From: Bacteroidota bacterium
Lineage (GTDB): Bacteria; Bacteroidota; Bacteroidia; 2-12-FULL-35-15
Direction: 5' to 3'
NCBI GenBank assembly: GCA_947469885.1
Contig: CANIQT010000007.1
Span: 62,001 to 126,000 of the forward strand
Length of the DNA stretch: 64,000 nt
Shown here: positions 8,199 through 16,723 of the stretch, one piece after another
How the letters are laid out: every line of letters begins with the position of its first letter
Position numbering within the stretch: position 1 is the first letter of the stretch
Notes under the pieces: generated by a model
Told to the model about the DNA's origin: nothing
Databases searched by the model: none
Seen by the model: only the letters and a program-made list of their open reading frames with translations
Position numbers and translations under genes: made by a program

Positions 8199-8320
8199 TC
8201 CATTTTCACTTTTTATAAAATAAAAAATGGTTTTTATGAAAGAAAAATTGCTTTTTATAAAATATAAAACGTTTTTTATAAAGAAAAAGTGCTTTTTATT
8301 TTATAAAAAATGAAAATGGA
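8199..8320. repeat. 21-bp-phased array bounded by an inverted repeat
   Basis: Units beginning (c/g)tttttata occur at 8209, 8230, 8251, 8271/8272 and 8292, a period of 21 bp. The ends form a 28-nt inverted repeat (8199-8226 against 8293-8320) with a single mismatch. The whole could fold into a long hairpin. The unit also reads as short heptads such as 'MKEKLLF IKYKTFF' from an ATG at 8236. The rest of the 530-bp gap 7999-8528 is AT-rich with no recognisable gene. Confidence 0.8.
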
Positions 8321-8528
8321 AGTATAAAGTGTCCTTACGGAAAAAGGAAATTTGATTTTTTGTAATACAATGATATTCAACAGGTAATAATTTTGCAAAA
8401 AATGAATTTCAAGCGTAAAAGAGAAAAAATAAGGTAAAATGAAGGCAAAATGTCTTTTGTCGAACAATTTATAATAACTAAAATACAAGAGTAAATAAAC
8501 AATTAATAAATCGTAAAACCAAAACCAA

Positions 8529-9203
8529 ATGAATCAATTATCATTCAAAATTATGAGGTATAACTTTTTTGTGAATGCCTTTATTCCGTTTGTAACCACT
8601 CCGGCAAATATTGCCCGTTATGGTTTATCTGCAAGTCAGGTGCTTGCGCTAACTAATTTTTTAATTGAGTGGAACTCAAAGTTTGCAGCCTATGTTGACC
8701 CATTAACCAACGGGCACATTACAGTGGATGCAATAAATGCCGCCTATCAGGAAGGATTTACACTTACACAAAGTGTTCGTTCCACTATAAAAAACGACAT
8801 CACCATTACACTCACCAGTCAGGAAAGAGCAATTTGCAATTTGAGAAGACCTGAAAGCACCCCTACTCGCGCTGGTGTTCCCAAAATAGCACCTTGCCTT
8901 ACTTGCATTTTGCAATCGTCAATGAACATGACCTTTGCAGGCATTAACCCCGAAAACCCTTTCAGAAGAGCAAAACCTCCGGGTGTGCATTCGTTTGGAT
9001 TAAAAATAGCGGTTGTTGATGCGGGCGACCCACCTCCTCGTCCTGATGCTTATGTACGTCAGGAAGATGAAAACAGTTCGATTTTCGAAATGCTGTTTAC
9101 TGCTTCGCAAGTTGGTAAAACACTTTATATCATTGGTTTTTACATCAACTCTCGCAACGAAGCAGGTCCTGATAGCATTCCTTATATTGTTACTATTATT
9201 TAA
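8529..9203 (+). CDS. Hypothetical protein
   Basis: A 224-residue protein that I do not recognise. It has no signal peptide or membrane helix. An N-terminal helical part (about residues 20-80, 'LSASQVLALTNFLIEWNSKF') is followed by a Pro/Arg-rich segment with a CxxC pair ('APCLTCIL', about residue 120). A C-terminal part looks like a beta-sandwich ('HSFGLKIAVVDAGDPPPRPDAY', then 'LYIIGFYINSRNEAGP'), similar in style to fibronectin-like folds. It is a single gene flanked by repeat-rich spacers: the 21-bp array upstream and an AACCACAAAG palindrome downstream. It shares only general features with the unknown protein at 35476-36435, which is also preceded by a 21-bp-type array. Confidence 0.7.
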   Translation: MNQLSFKIMRYNFFVNAFIPFVTTPANIARYGLSASQVLALTNFLIEWNSKFAAYVDPLTNGHITVDAINAAYQEGFTLTQSVRSTIKNDITITLTSQERAICNLRRPESTPTRAGVPKIAPCLTCILQSSMNMTFAGINPENPFRRAKPPGVHSFGLKIAVVDAGDPPPRPDAYVRQEDENSSIFEMLFTASQVGKTLYIIGFYINSRNEAGPDSIPYIVTII

Positions 9204-9240
9204 TTACGTTTAACGTTTTCGCAGCAATGCGATGCCTTTT

Positions 9241-9334
9241 AACCACAAAGGGCACAAAGTTTTTACACAAAGTTCGCAAAGCCAACTAACAGCTTTGAGT
9301 TCTTTGTGTATTTTTTTCTGTGAACTTGGTGGTT
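9241..9334. repeat. Large imperfect palindrome of the AACCACAAAG type
   Basis: The left arm starts AACCACAAAGGGCACAAAG and the right arm ends CTGTGAACTTGGTGGTT. The arms pair over roughly 30 nt. This resembles the dispersed palindromic repeats common in Bacteroidota spacers; a related fragment (CACAGAGAAGACACAGAG) occurs at 1860-1877. Confidence 0.7.
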
Positions 9335-9403
9335 AATTAATTTATAGATATTGTGCGAAATTTATTTTTTCAACATTACCACAAACAAATCAACAAAAAA
9401 TAA

Positions 9404-9431
9404 TTGCATAACCAATTCTTTTATAATTTAG
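9404..9431 (+). promoter_or_regulatory. Likely Bacteroidetes-type promoter of mdh
   Basis: TTG at 9404-9406 and TAATTTAG at 9424-9431, separated by 17 bp, match the TTG-N17-20-TAnnTTTG pattern except at one base. The site is 40 bp upstream of the mdh start. Confidence 0.55.
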
Positions 9432-9471
9432 CACCCGTAAAATAAAAAACAATTTAAAACAAAAATATAAA

Positions 9472-10407
9472 ATGAAAGTAACAGTAGTAGGAGCAGGTAA
9501 TGTGGGCGCAACGTGTGCCGATGTAATAGCGTTTCGCAAAATAGCTTCGGAAGTAGTAGTACTTGATATTCGCGAAAATTTTGCAGAAGGCAAAGCTTTG
9601 GATATGATGCAAACAGCAACTTTGACAGGGTTCGACACGCGAGTTAGCGGCAGTACCAACGATTATGCAAAAACAGCAAAAAGCGATGTAGTGGTTATAA
9701 CCAGCGGAGTGCCCCGCAAACCAGGCATGACAAGGGAAGAATTAATTGGCATCAATGCAGGAATTGTGAAAACAGTTACCGACAATGTGCTCAAACATTC
9801 GCCCGATGCAATTATTGTTGTAGTGAGCAATCCGATGGATACAATGACGTATCTTGCATTGAAAGAAAGTAAAATTGCGAAAAACAGAATTATAGGAATG
9901 GGTGGAATATTGGACAGCGCCCGTTTTAAATGCTACTTGTCGATGGCGTTAAACGCTTCGGCAAACGATATTGAAGGTATGGTGATTGGCGGACATGGCG
10001 ATACTACTATGATTCCATTGACACGTTTAGCATCTTACAAAGGAGTACCTGTTTCTCAGTTTTTAAATGCTGACGAAATGAAAAAAGTGGCAGCCGATAC
10101 AATGGTGGGAGGAGCTACACTAACCGGAATGCTTGGCACTTCGGCATGGTATGCACCCGGAGCAGCTGTGGCAGCTTTGGTTGACAGTATATTGAACAAT
10201 CAGAAAAAATTATTTACCTGCTCTGTTTATTTGGATGGAGAATACGGACAAAAAGATATTTGCATGGGAGTGCCTGTTATTATTGGAAAAAAAGGATGGG
10301 AACAAATTGTGGATATTAAATTGAATGACGAAGAAAAAGCAGCATTTGCCAAATCGGCTGATGCAGTGCGAAGCATGAACAACGTGTTGAGCACCATTAC
10401 CGCATAA
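9472..10407 (+). CDS. mdh: Malate dehydrogenase
   Basis: A 311-residue NAD-dependent malate dehydrogenase of the lactate-dehydrogenase-like type, interconverting malate and oxaloacetate in the TCA cycle. The N-terminal Rossmann fold shows 'VTVVGAGNVGATCAD' (residues 3-17), with the Asp ending the second strand in 'VVVLDIRE'. The substrate-binding arginines are in 'VPRKPGMTREELI' (about 83-95) and in the segment around 'GILDSARFKCYLSMALN'. The catalytic His lies in 'VIGGHGDTTMIPL' (about residue 175). Length is normal. It is a single gene with its own promoter and a strong terminator hairpin. Confidence 0.97.
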   Translation: MKVTVVGAGNVGATCADVIAFRKIASEVVVLDIRENFAEGKALDMMQTATLTGFDTRVSGSTNDYAKTAKSDVVVITSGVPRKPGMTREELIGINAGIVKTVTDNVLKHSPDAIIVVVSNPMDTMTYLALKESKIAKNRIIGMGGILDSARFKCYLSMALNASANDIEGMVIGGHGDTTMIPLTRLASYKGVPVSQFLNADEMKKVAADTMVGGATLTGMLGTSAWYAPGAAVAALVDSILNNQKKLFTCSVYLDGEYGQKDICMGVPVIIGKKGWEQIVDIKLNDEEKAAFAKSADAVRSMNNVLSTITA

Positions 10408-10429
10408 TATAATTAACAACATTATTAAT

Positions 10430-10457
10430 AAAAGCGACTGAATAAGGTCGCTTTTTT
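10430..10457 (+). terminator. Rho-independent terminator of mdh
   Basis: Stem AAAAGCGAC (10430-10438) pairs with GTCGCTTTT (10447-10455). The T-run continues to 10457. It lies 22 bp after the mdh stop codon and 12 bp before the next gene. Confidence 0.85.
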
Positions 10458-10468
10458 ATTACAACAAA

Positions 10469-11026
10469 ATGATACACACCATCCCTTTCAAAATAAATTC
10501 GAAGCTCGGACAAGGTTATCACCTGGTAATGAAAATGCACGTGAACGGCAAAGTAGCTAATATGATTATTGACACAGGTGCTTCGCACACGGTGTTTGAT
10601 AAAAAGAAAATAAAAAAATTTATTGGCAAAACCATATTTACAAAAATGAAAAACTCTACTTCTGGAATTAGCGGAACCAAAATGGACAGCCATCATACCA
10701 TAATTGATAGGTTAAAGTTTGGTAAGCTAACGCTGGATGGTTATCCGGGTGTAATGCTCGATTTGTCGCATGTCAATAAAGCTTTTAAAAGAATGGGAAT
10801 GGCAGAAATAGATGGAGTGTTGGGGGCTGATATTTTTATGATGTTTAATGCAGTAATTGATTACGAAAAAAAAACATTGAAACTAAATGATACTGTTTTC
10901 AATAAAAAAATGGCGGAGGTAATGAAGATAATTGAACAAGAAGATATAAAAATTAAAAAAGAAAAAGACGCCAAAAAACAAGCAACAAAAACAAAAGCAA
11001 AGACAAAATTAAAATCTAAAAAATAA
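10469..11026 (+). CDS. Retropepsin-like (clan AA) aspartic protease family protein
   Basis: A 185-residue protein with a single aspartic-protease half domain. The active-site motif 'MIIDTGASHTVFD' is near residue 35, and 'GVLGADIFMMFNAVIDYEKKTL' near residue 118 matches the second conserved Gly-Ala-Asp strand of retropepsin-like bacterial proteins. There is no signal peptide. The last 35 residues form a Lys-rich tail ('KKQATKTKAKTKLKSKK') that may bind nucleic acid or be disordered. Such proteins are presumed to work as dimers. The substrate is unknown. It follows mdh after a terminator and overlaps the end of the convergent DCC gene by 11 bp. Confidence 0.8.
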   Translation: MIHTIPFKINSKLGQGYHLVMKMHVNGKVANMIIDTGASHTVFDKKKIKKFIGKTIFTKMKNSTSGISGTKMDSHHTIIDRLKFGKLTLDGYPGVMLDLSHVNKAFKRMGMAEIDGVLGADIFMMFNAVIDYEKKTLKLNDTVFNKKMAEVMKIIEQEDIKIKKEKDAKKQATKTKAKTKLKSKK

Positions 11027-11429
11027 ATTTCTTTTTCATTTCTTCGTTAGGAACCATACAGGTTTCGCTTTTCCCAAACCATTGGTATCGGTGGCGTGAC
11101 ACATAATCGTACACCGCATCGCGCACAAAGCGAGGAACAATAATAAACCCATACAACAACGGATACAATCGGTTGAAATGTTTTATCAGTCGCAACGTGG
11201 CAGTTGACTTTGTGTATGCTTTATTGTTTTCAATCAACACAAAACTATTCATCGCTGCTTTATCCAAATTATAATTGCGCAACAGTTCTTTTCCTCTTTG
11301 TGACTGAAGAGCAGCAAACAAAAAATAATTTCGGGTGTCGTGTTTTATCACAAAGTTGACGGAGGTGTTACAAAAATTACAAACTCCATCAAACAGAATA
11401 ATGGCTTTTGTGTTTTCAATTTCAGTCAT
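11016..11429 (-). CDS. DCC-family (DUF393) thiol-disulfide oxidoreductase-like protein
   Basis: A 137-residue DUF393 protein. The family name comes from the motif seen here near residue 14, 'ILFDGVCNFCNTSVNFVIKHD', with a CxxC pair in a thioredoxin-like setting. It continues 'LFAALQSQRGKELL' and ends with aromatic and basic residues around 'RDAVYDYVSRHRYQWFG'. It is presumed to act in thiol-disulfide chemistry, but no substrate is established. The gene is the last of a minus-strand operon: its start shares a base with the stop of the propeller lipoprotein (11429), so the two are translationally coupled. That places it with the cytochrome- and MbnP-like genes. Confidence 0.85.
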   Translation of the reverse strand: MTEIENTKAIILFDGVCNFCNTSVNFVIKHDTRNYFLFAALQSQRGKELLRNYNLDKAAMNSFVLIENNKAYTKSTATLRLIKHFNRLYPLLYGFIIVPRFVRDAVYDYVSRHRYQWFGKSETCMVPNEEMKKKFIF

Positions 11430-12940
11430 TAGTGGCGAATGGCTATTTCGTAAGGATCAACAGCTACTTCCACTTTTTTGTCGGCTCCTGTTTTTGTTTT
11501 CACAAGCGATAACGTATTCATATCAATAAACGTAAGATACCCATTTCGACCACCACAAACTGAACTATGATGAGGAGGCGGACCTCCAGTGGTTCTGTTT
11601 CTATTAGCCACATACACTATATTTTTAGTATCATCAACAGCTATTCCGTGTGGCTGATGTCCGGTGTAAATAGTAGTAACAAGTGTATTGGTGGTCATAT
11701 CAATCACTGCTACTGAGCCTGTTTTGCCGGGGAAAGAAGTGTTATCGGTTTCGCAGGTTACAAACAATAAATTTTTTGTGGACGAAACATCCATCTCCGA
11801 AGGGTTTTCGCCAACAGCAATGGCAGTAATAAATGTATCGCTTCCTGTTGGGTTGCATTTCATCACTCTCACTTCTGACGAACCTTGGCAGGTAACATAA
11901 TAAGTAGAATCGTTTGGCGAAGGCGCAAATGTTATTTGGTGAGAATTGAGATACGCAGAAGGAGCACCACCACTGTATAAATTAACCTGACCAATGTTGT
12001 TATCAAAATCACTCAGCAAAATTTTATAAAGTTGATTGCTGCTGTTTTGCTGGCTGGCATACAAATATTGCCCATCAGGACTTATGCACGAACCGTGAGG
12101 ACCATTGAATCCCACATGATGAGTTACTGTTAAATTATTCAAATCCACTTCAGCAATATCGCAATTGATAGAAGTGCTCCAATCTATAACGTATGCTTTG
12201 CTTCCATCAGGAGTAATGGCAAAGGTGCTCCATTGTCCGTTAATAATAATAGGTTGTGACAAATTTAAAATTGCCTGACCCACAAAACCATCATCAGCCG
12301 TTCTGTATTTCTGAATACAATTACCTGTAAAAAAAACAACGTACCAATAATTGCCATCAGGCGAAACCACTATTTCGTGTGGTGCTTCCACCGCTCCCGA
12401 ATTTCCAATATCAATGTATCGCATGGGCAAAAGCGTTGCCTCATCAAACACTGTAACCACATCGCATCCTTGATTAGCCACATAAAACTTTTTGCGATGA
12501 GGATTGTCAGAGAATTTTACAAAACCATTTTCGTTAGGCGCACCAGCATCCACCCAGTTTTCAATCAATTTCACATCATCGTGTGTCAGATGAGTTTTAT
12601 TGTAAGGCATAGTTGGAGTAAGTGTTACACCTAAATCAGTATAAGTGTTAATGTAATAACAAGCAGTGCTGAATTCGTGACGGTATGGAATAACACAAGC
12701 ACTACCAGTGCCACCTTCAAATAATTTATTCCATGTTGTCAACGACAAACCTCCGGCAGCATCTTTGCTGGCATCGTTGTGGCAGCCCGAAACAGCGCAC
12801 TTGGTAACCATTATTTTTCCAATGTCAGCAGGGTAATCATTATAGTCGGGCGAAACGTTGACATTACTACACATTGAAAAAAAACAAATAGAAATTGTAG
12901 CAATTACAAAAAAAAGAAGAGAGGTTTTTATTTTATACAT
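11429..12940 (-). CDS. Lipoprotein with N-terminal haem-type motif and YncE/YVTN beta-propeller
   Basis: A 503-residue exported lipoprotein (hydrophobic leader followed by the lipobox-like 'FSMC'). Residues about 45-150 form a short cytochrome-c-like domain with 'KCAVSGCHND', a CX4CH rather than the standard CXXCH motif, and later 'LTPTMPYNKTHLTHDDVKL', where a Met could be an axial ligand. The remainder is a YncE-like seven-bladed propeller with recurring 'VSPDGNYWYVV', 'ITPDGSKAYVID', 'ISPDGQYLYAS' and 'IDMTTNTLVTTIYTG'. It is encoded between a small lipoprotein and the DCC protein in the operon with the MbnP/MbnH-like pair. A role in periplasmic redox or metal binding is an inference. Confidence 0.8.
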   Translation of the reverse strand: MYKIKTSLLFFVIATISICFFSMCSNVNVSPDYNDYPADIGKIMVTKCAVSGCHNDASKDAAGGLSLTTWNKLFEGGTGSACVIPYRHEFSTACYYINTYTDLGVTLTPTMPYNKTHLTHDDVKLIENWVDAGAPNENGFVKFSDNPHRKKFYVANQGCDVVTVFDEATLLPMRYIDIGNSGAVEAPHEIVVSPDGNYWYVVFFTGNCIQKYRTADDGFVGQAILNLSQPIIINGQWSTFAITPDGSKAYVIDWSTSINCDIAEVDLNNLTVTHHVGFNGPHGSCISPDGQYLYASQQNSSNQLYKILLSDFDNNIGQVNLYSGGAPSAYLNSHQITFAPSPNDSTYYVTCQGSSEVRVMKCNPTGSDTFITAIAVGENPSEMDVSSTKNLLFVTCETDNTSFPGKTGSVAVIDMTTNTLVTTIYTGHQPHGIAVDDTKNIVYVANRNRTTGGPPPHHSSVCGGRNGYLTFIDMNTLSLVKTKTGADKKVEVAVDPYEIAIRH

Positions 12941-12973
12941 GACTTTATTTACACAACAAAGTTATGTAAAATA

Positions 12974-13363
12974 TTATTCCGTTACAGGAACATCGGTGCC
13001 AATATCTCTATTGTATTTTAACTTTATGGCAATACCCCCTGAAACCTGGGATAGAATTTCATCGTCCAAACCAACAGCATACAAGTAATAATCCCCTTTG
13101 CGGAGATTGGTAAATTCATACTTCGCATTGGCATCGCACGAAGTGTGGTCGTCATAGTTGGCTACATCGGTTCCCGGAAATTCGGTAACACCATATTTAA
13201 TATATACAATAGCATTACCAATTGGTTTTTCGTGATGCATCACTTTTCCGTCCACGTTCGACTTCCCTCCTATCCCTTCTTTGTGGCAGGCTGACGAAAG
13301 AGTTAATACAACAACAGAAATCAGAATCAGATTTAGTTTTTTGAAGTAGTGTTTTGGTTTCAT
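12974..13363 (-). CDS. Small lipoprotein, carboxypeptidase-regulatory-like fold
   Basis: A 129-residue lipoprotein with signal 'MKPKHYFKK', a hydrophobic core and the lipobox 'SSAC' followed by 'HKEG'. The mature part ('VDGKVMHHEKPIGNAIVYIKYG' then 'YEFTNLRKGDYYLYAVGLDD') resembles a single carboxypeptidase-regulatory-like beta-sandwich. I chose the ATG at 13363 because it gives a clean signal peptide; the frame extends 13 codons upstream. Its place between the MbnH-like peroxidase and the propeller lipoprotein suggests it is part of the same periplasmic or outer-membrane assembly. No function is assigned. Confidence 0.7.
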   Translation of the reverse strand: MKPKHYFKKLNLILISVVVLTLSSACHKEGIGGKSNVDGKVMHHEKPIGNAIVYIKYGVTEFPGTDVANYDDHTSCDANAKYEFTNLRKGDYYLYAVGLDDEILSQVSGGIAIKLKYNRDIGTDVPVTE

Positions 13364-13403
13364 GGTAGAAAATTTATTACAAAAGTAATAATATTGCACC
13401 AAA

Positions 13404-14444
13404 CTAATTGGGGTTCTTAAATCGATCGTCAGTGATAAAGGTGTTATCTGTCAAGGTATATAAGAAAGAAATGATGTCTTGTTTTTCACTATGTGATAAT
13501 GGTGTAACGCTATTCAATTCAGAACTTAGGGTGGATGAATGAACAATACCTCTGCTGTAATGTTCAAGCACATCGACCAATGTTGCAAATCTTCCATCGT
13601 GCATATACGGATAACTCAAAGCAACATTGCGAAGCGAAGGAACTTTGAACAATCCAAAATCAGCAGCTAATCCTGTTATTCCGGCTCTGCCGGCATCAGT
13701 GAAAATACTATCAAGCCCAAAGTTCATGTATTCGAGATTAGTAAATAAAGGAGCAGGATGACAGCTCGAACATTTTTGTGAGAACAAATTCAAACCGTTC
13801 GTTTCGCTCTCTGTTAGTGTTGTTTCACCTCTCGAATACAAATCGTATTTCGAATTGGATGAAACTAACATACCTGTAAACTGTGCCATTGCTTTCAGCA
13901 TTAACTGACTGGTGACGGTGGTTGTACCAAATGCCTTTTCAAACAATGCTGGATATTCCAAATCGTTTTGCAATTTATTTATCACATTGCTTAATGTTTC
14001 GTTCATTTCAAAATGATTGGTAATGGGCGAAAGCGGAACTACTTCAATATGATTGACACCCCCATTCCACATAAAATTAGTTTGCCATACCAAGTTAGAC
14101 AAAGCAGGGGCGTTGCGTGTTCCCAAAATCCCATTTACTCCCGCACTTACTGAATGTGTTTGATTTGAAAATGCAAACTGTTGCTGATGGCAACTTGCGC
14201 ACGCAATAGAATTGTCGGCAGATAATTTTTTTTCATAAAACAATTTTCTTCCTAAAATAAAACCTGCATTGGTTAAGTTGTTGGTAGAAAAATTATAAGG
14301 GGGAGTTGTCCATCCATCAGGTATAACAAGCTGAATATTCTCATCAGCTGATTCAATTGTCATCGAATCTTTTTTGCAAGAATAAACGAGTACAGAAACA
14401 AATAGTATAAGCAGTAATAAAAATATTTTATTCTGGTGTTTCAT
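13404..14444 (-). CDS. Dihaem cytochrome c peroxidase/MauG family protein, MbnH-like
   Basis: A 346-residue periplasmic dihaem protein. The lipobox-like 'VYSC' near residue 23 suggests a lipid anchor. Two haem-binding motifs are visible, 'IACASCHQQ' (about residue 80) and 'CSSCHPAPLF' (about 230), as in cytochrome c peroxidases and MauG. The region 'YPYMHDGRFATLVDVLEHYSRG' is also typical of the family. The partner gene two bases upstream encodes an MbnP-type protein. Adjacent MbnP/MbnH genes are known from methanobactin and copper loci, where MbnH oxidises a Trp of MbnP to kynurenine to make a copper site. I infer the same role from gene order; a simple peroxidase remains possible. Confidence 0.85.
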   Translation of the reverse strand: MKHQNKIFLLLLILFVSVLVYSCKKDSMTIESADENIQLVIPDGWTTPPYNFSTNNLTNAGFILGRKLFYEKKLSADNSIACASCHQQQFAFSNQTHSVSAGVNGILGTRNAPALSNLVWQTNFMWNGGVNHIEVVPLSPITNHFEMNETLSNVINKLQNDLEYPALFEKAFGTTTVTSQLMLKAMAQFTGMLVSSNSKYDLYSRGETTLTESETNGLNLFSQKCSSCHPAPLFTNLEYMNFGLDSIFTDAGRAGITGLAADFGLFKVPSLRNVALSYPYMHDGRFATLVDVLEHYSRGIVHSSTLSSELNSVTPLSHSEKQDIISFLYTLTDNTFITDDRFKNPN

Positions 14445-14446
14445 TA

Positions 14447-15214
14447 TTAGTTGCGGATGCTCTGAATGGTAAACATATCCGCATAATTATTTGCAAAGTT
14501 CAAAGTTGTTTGGTTAGGTAAATCAGTAGAAGGTACCGCTGCAATACTAATATTTACTGGTGTTTTGAACCACTCCGAAACATCTGTCTTTAAATTAATT
14601 TGAGGAATAGTAGTGGGAGACACCTTTACTGTATCATTGAAAAAGTTCAACCCTACCGATTTAATTGCATTGTATTGTCCCTTGAAACCAATAATAGCAT
14701 AAGTAAAAAGATGATTCAGACCTGTGGCTGTGTCTTGTGGGGAGGTGCCAACCAGTTCAGCAAATATATAACCAGTATCCCACATCCAAAACATTCCAAG
14801 TGCTGGGTCTAAGTCTCCTGTTTGTGCCCCCGAACAATTTCGGGCACTGTCAACACCAATCATAAAAGAAACAGAAGTATAATTGCCATAAGGAACATTT
14901 GCTATAGTACATTGCGTTCTATTAGCATCTCCTGCATCTATTAAGTGATAGCTTTCTTTTTCCGAAAAAACGGTTCCATCACTCTTTGTGAATTTTACAT
15001 TACTTATATAATATTTAAAAACTTGAACAGTAAATGTGTCATTGTTAGCATTCACGTAGGATTTAGCATTGTTCAATACCAATGCACTATCGCCAACCAT
15101 ATTATTAAACTTAAAAACAACGGAGCCGGTAGGATGCAAATTCACAGGCGCATCTTTTTTGCAGGAAGAAATAAAAAGAGTGGAAATTAAAAAAAACAAA
15201 AGCAGGTTTTTCAT
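14447..15214 (-). CDS. MbnP-family (copper-binding type) lipoprotein
   Basis: A 255-residue lipoprotein with signal 'MKNLLLFFLISTLFISSC' followed by 'KKD'. The mature sequence fits the MbnP family: 'GSVVFKFNNMVGDSALVL' at the start, 'FKYYISNVKFTKSDG' in the middle, 'SVSFMIGVDSARNCSGAQTG', then the signature 'LGMFWMWDTGYIFAELVG'. Family members bind copper after a Trp is oxidised to kynurenine; two Trp residues lie in the signature. I chose the ATG at 15214 over an upstream ATG at 15235 because it begins directly at the signal peptide. It opens a minus-strand operon with the MauG-like gene two bases downstream. Confidence 0.82.
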   Translation of the reverse strand: MKNLLLFFLISTLFISSCKKDAPVNLHPTGSVVFKFNNMVGDSALVLNNAKSYVNANNDTFTVQVFKYYISNVKFTKSDGTVFSEKESYHLIDAGDANRTQCTIANVPYGNYTSVSFMIGVDSARNCSGAQTGDLDPALGMFWMWDTGYIFAELVGTSPQDTATGLNHLFTYAIIGFKGQYNAIKSVGLNFFNDTVKVSPTTIPQINLKTDVSEWFKTPVNISIAAVPSTDLPNQTTLNFANNYADMFTIQSIRN

Positions 15215-15289
15215 TTTTGAAGAATTTAAAATCATTCTGAAAATGAAATGATTTTTCTTAGCGTACTTCGTGTCTTTGCGCGATTTTTT

Positions 15290-16657
15290 TTACAACAACC
15301 GTATTACAGAATCAGGAAATAGTCCAAGAGCAACAATTGCAAAGGCAATAACAATCAATAGTAGTTTGTGATTCATATCAACAGGCACTTCTTCGTGATT
15401 GCCTTCTTTAAAATACATAGCAATGATTATTCTGAAATAATAATAAACTCCTATTAACGAAGCAACAATTGCTATAAGTACTAATCCTACATGACCCGCA
15501 ACAAATACGGAAGTGAAAATAAAATATTTTGCAAAGAAACCAGCTGTTGGCGGAATACCTGCTAATGATAATAAAGCAATAGTCATTACTCCTGCTAGCA
15601 AAGGATTTGTTTTTGCCAGTCCATTAAATGAATGAATACCATCATCTCCTTTTGCATTAGCAATAATAGAAATAATACAGAACGTAGCAATAGAGCCTAT
15701 AGAATAAGCAAGGGTATAAAATAAAATAGAAGGACTTGAATAACTATTTGCTGAAAGCAATGCCAATAACATATATCCAGCATGAGCTACAGAAGAATAG
15801 GCAAGCATTCGTTTAGTGCTGGTTTGAAATACCGCTGTGATGTTACCAGTTAATAAAGTTAAGGCTGTCATCACCCATAAAACATTTACCCATGACCCTT
15901 CTACACGAAGAAATGTGGTATCAAACAAACGAACAAAAGCAGCCATAGCAGCAGTTTTTACAATAGTTGCCATAAATGCGGTAATCATGGTAGGCGCACC
16001 TTGATAAACATCGGGAGCCCAGAAATGAAATGGTGCGGCAGATACTTTAAATGACATACCGACCAACATTAATAATACACCAACATAAAAAATAGCAGGT
16101 ATAGAGACAGATGTGGCAATGGCATTTTTTATTTCTTCCAAACTAAACGAGCCGGTAGCACCATAAATAAGCGTAATACCAAACAAAAGAAACCCTGTAG
16201 CAAATGCTCCCATAATTAAATATTTAAAGGCTGCTTCGTTGCTTTGTATATCTCCTTTTTTACTTCCTGCAAGAATATACATTGGAATGGAAAGTATTTC
16301 GATGCCCAGGAAAAGCATGGTCATGTTGGTATAAGAAACCATAAGCACTGCTCCTACCAAGGCAAAAAGAACTAAAGAATAATGATCGGTCTGATTGGTT
16401 TCGTCTTTGAAAAAACCTTCCGCCATTAAAAACCAAAGAAATGCGACTACAATAATTACAGAGGTGAAAGCCACTGCATAATTATCGAACTGCATCATTT
16501 TGAAATAAGTAACATTGGTATTCCACTCCCCAATATTAAGAACAAATGCGACAGTTAACCCCAACAATACAAGAGGATATAACAACTTTTTAAAACTGAA
16601 AATTTCAGCTAATAAAGAAATGACACCTAATGAAGAAAGTAATATTAATGCTTTCAT
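15290..16657 (-). CDS. nuoN: NADH-quinone oxidoreductase subunit N
   Basis: A 455-residue, about 14-helix antiporter-like subunit of the complex I membrane arm, involved in proton pumping. Typical stretches are 'LVGMSFKVSAAPFHFWAPDVYQG' with the conserved Lys and the PFHFW loop (about residues 205-225). 'KRMLAYSSVAHAGYMLLAL' and 'LAGIPPTAGFFAKYF' follow. It is the last gene of the nuo operon, 66 bp after nuoM. Confidence 0.97.
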   Translation of the reverse strand: MKALILLSSLGVISLLAEIFSFKKLLYPLVLLGLTVAFVLNIGEWNTNVTYFKMMQFDNYAVAFTSVIIVVAFLWFLMAEGFFKDETNQTDHYSLVLFALVGAVLMVSYTNMTMLFLGIEILSIPMYILAGSKKGDIQSNEAAFKYLIMGAFATGFLLFGITLIYGATGSFSLEEIKNAIATSVSIPAIFYVGVLLMLVGMSFKVSAAPFHFWAPDVYQGAPTMITAFMATIVKTAAMAAFVRLFDTTFLRVEGSWVNVLWVMTALTLLTGNITAVFQTSTKRMLAYSSVAHAGYMLLALLSANSYSSPSILFYTLAYSIGSIATFCIISIIANAKGDDGIHSFNGLAKTNPLLAGVMTIALLSLAGIPPTAGFFAKYFIFTSVFVAGHVGLVLIAIVASLIGVYYYFRIIIAMYFKEGNHEEVPVDMNHKLLLIVIAFAIVALGLFPDSVIRLL

Positions 16658-16723
16658 AATTTTTAATCTGTTTCAAACTGTTGGTGATAACACCAACAAT
16701 GGCTCCTAATTTTTTAAATCTAT

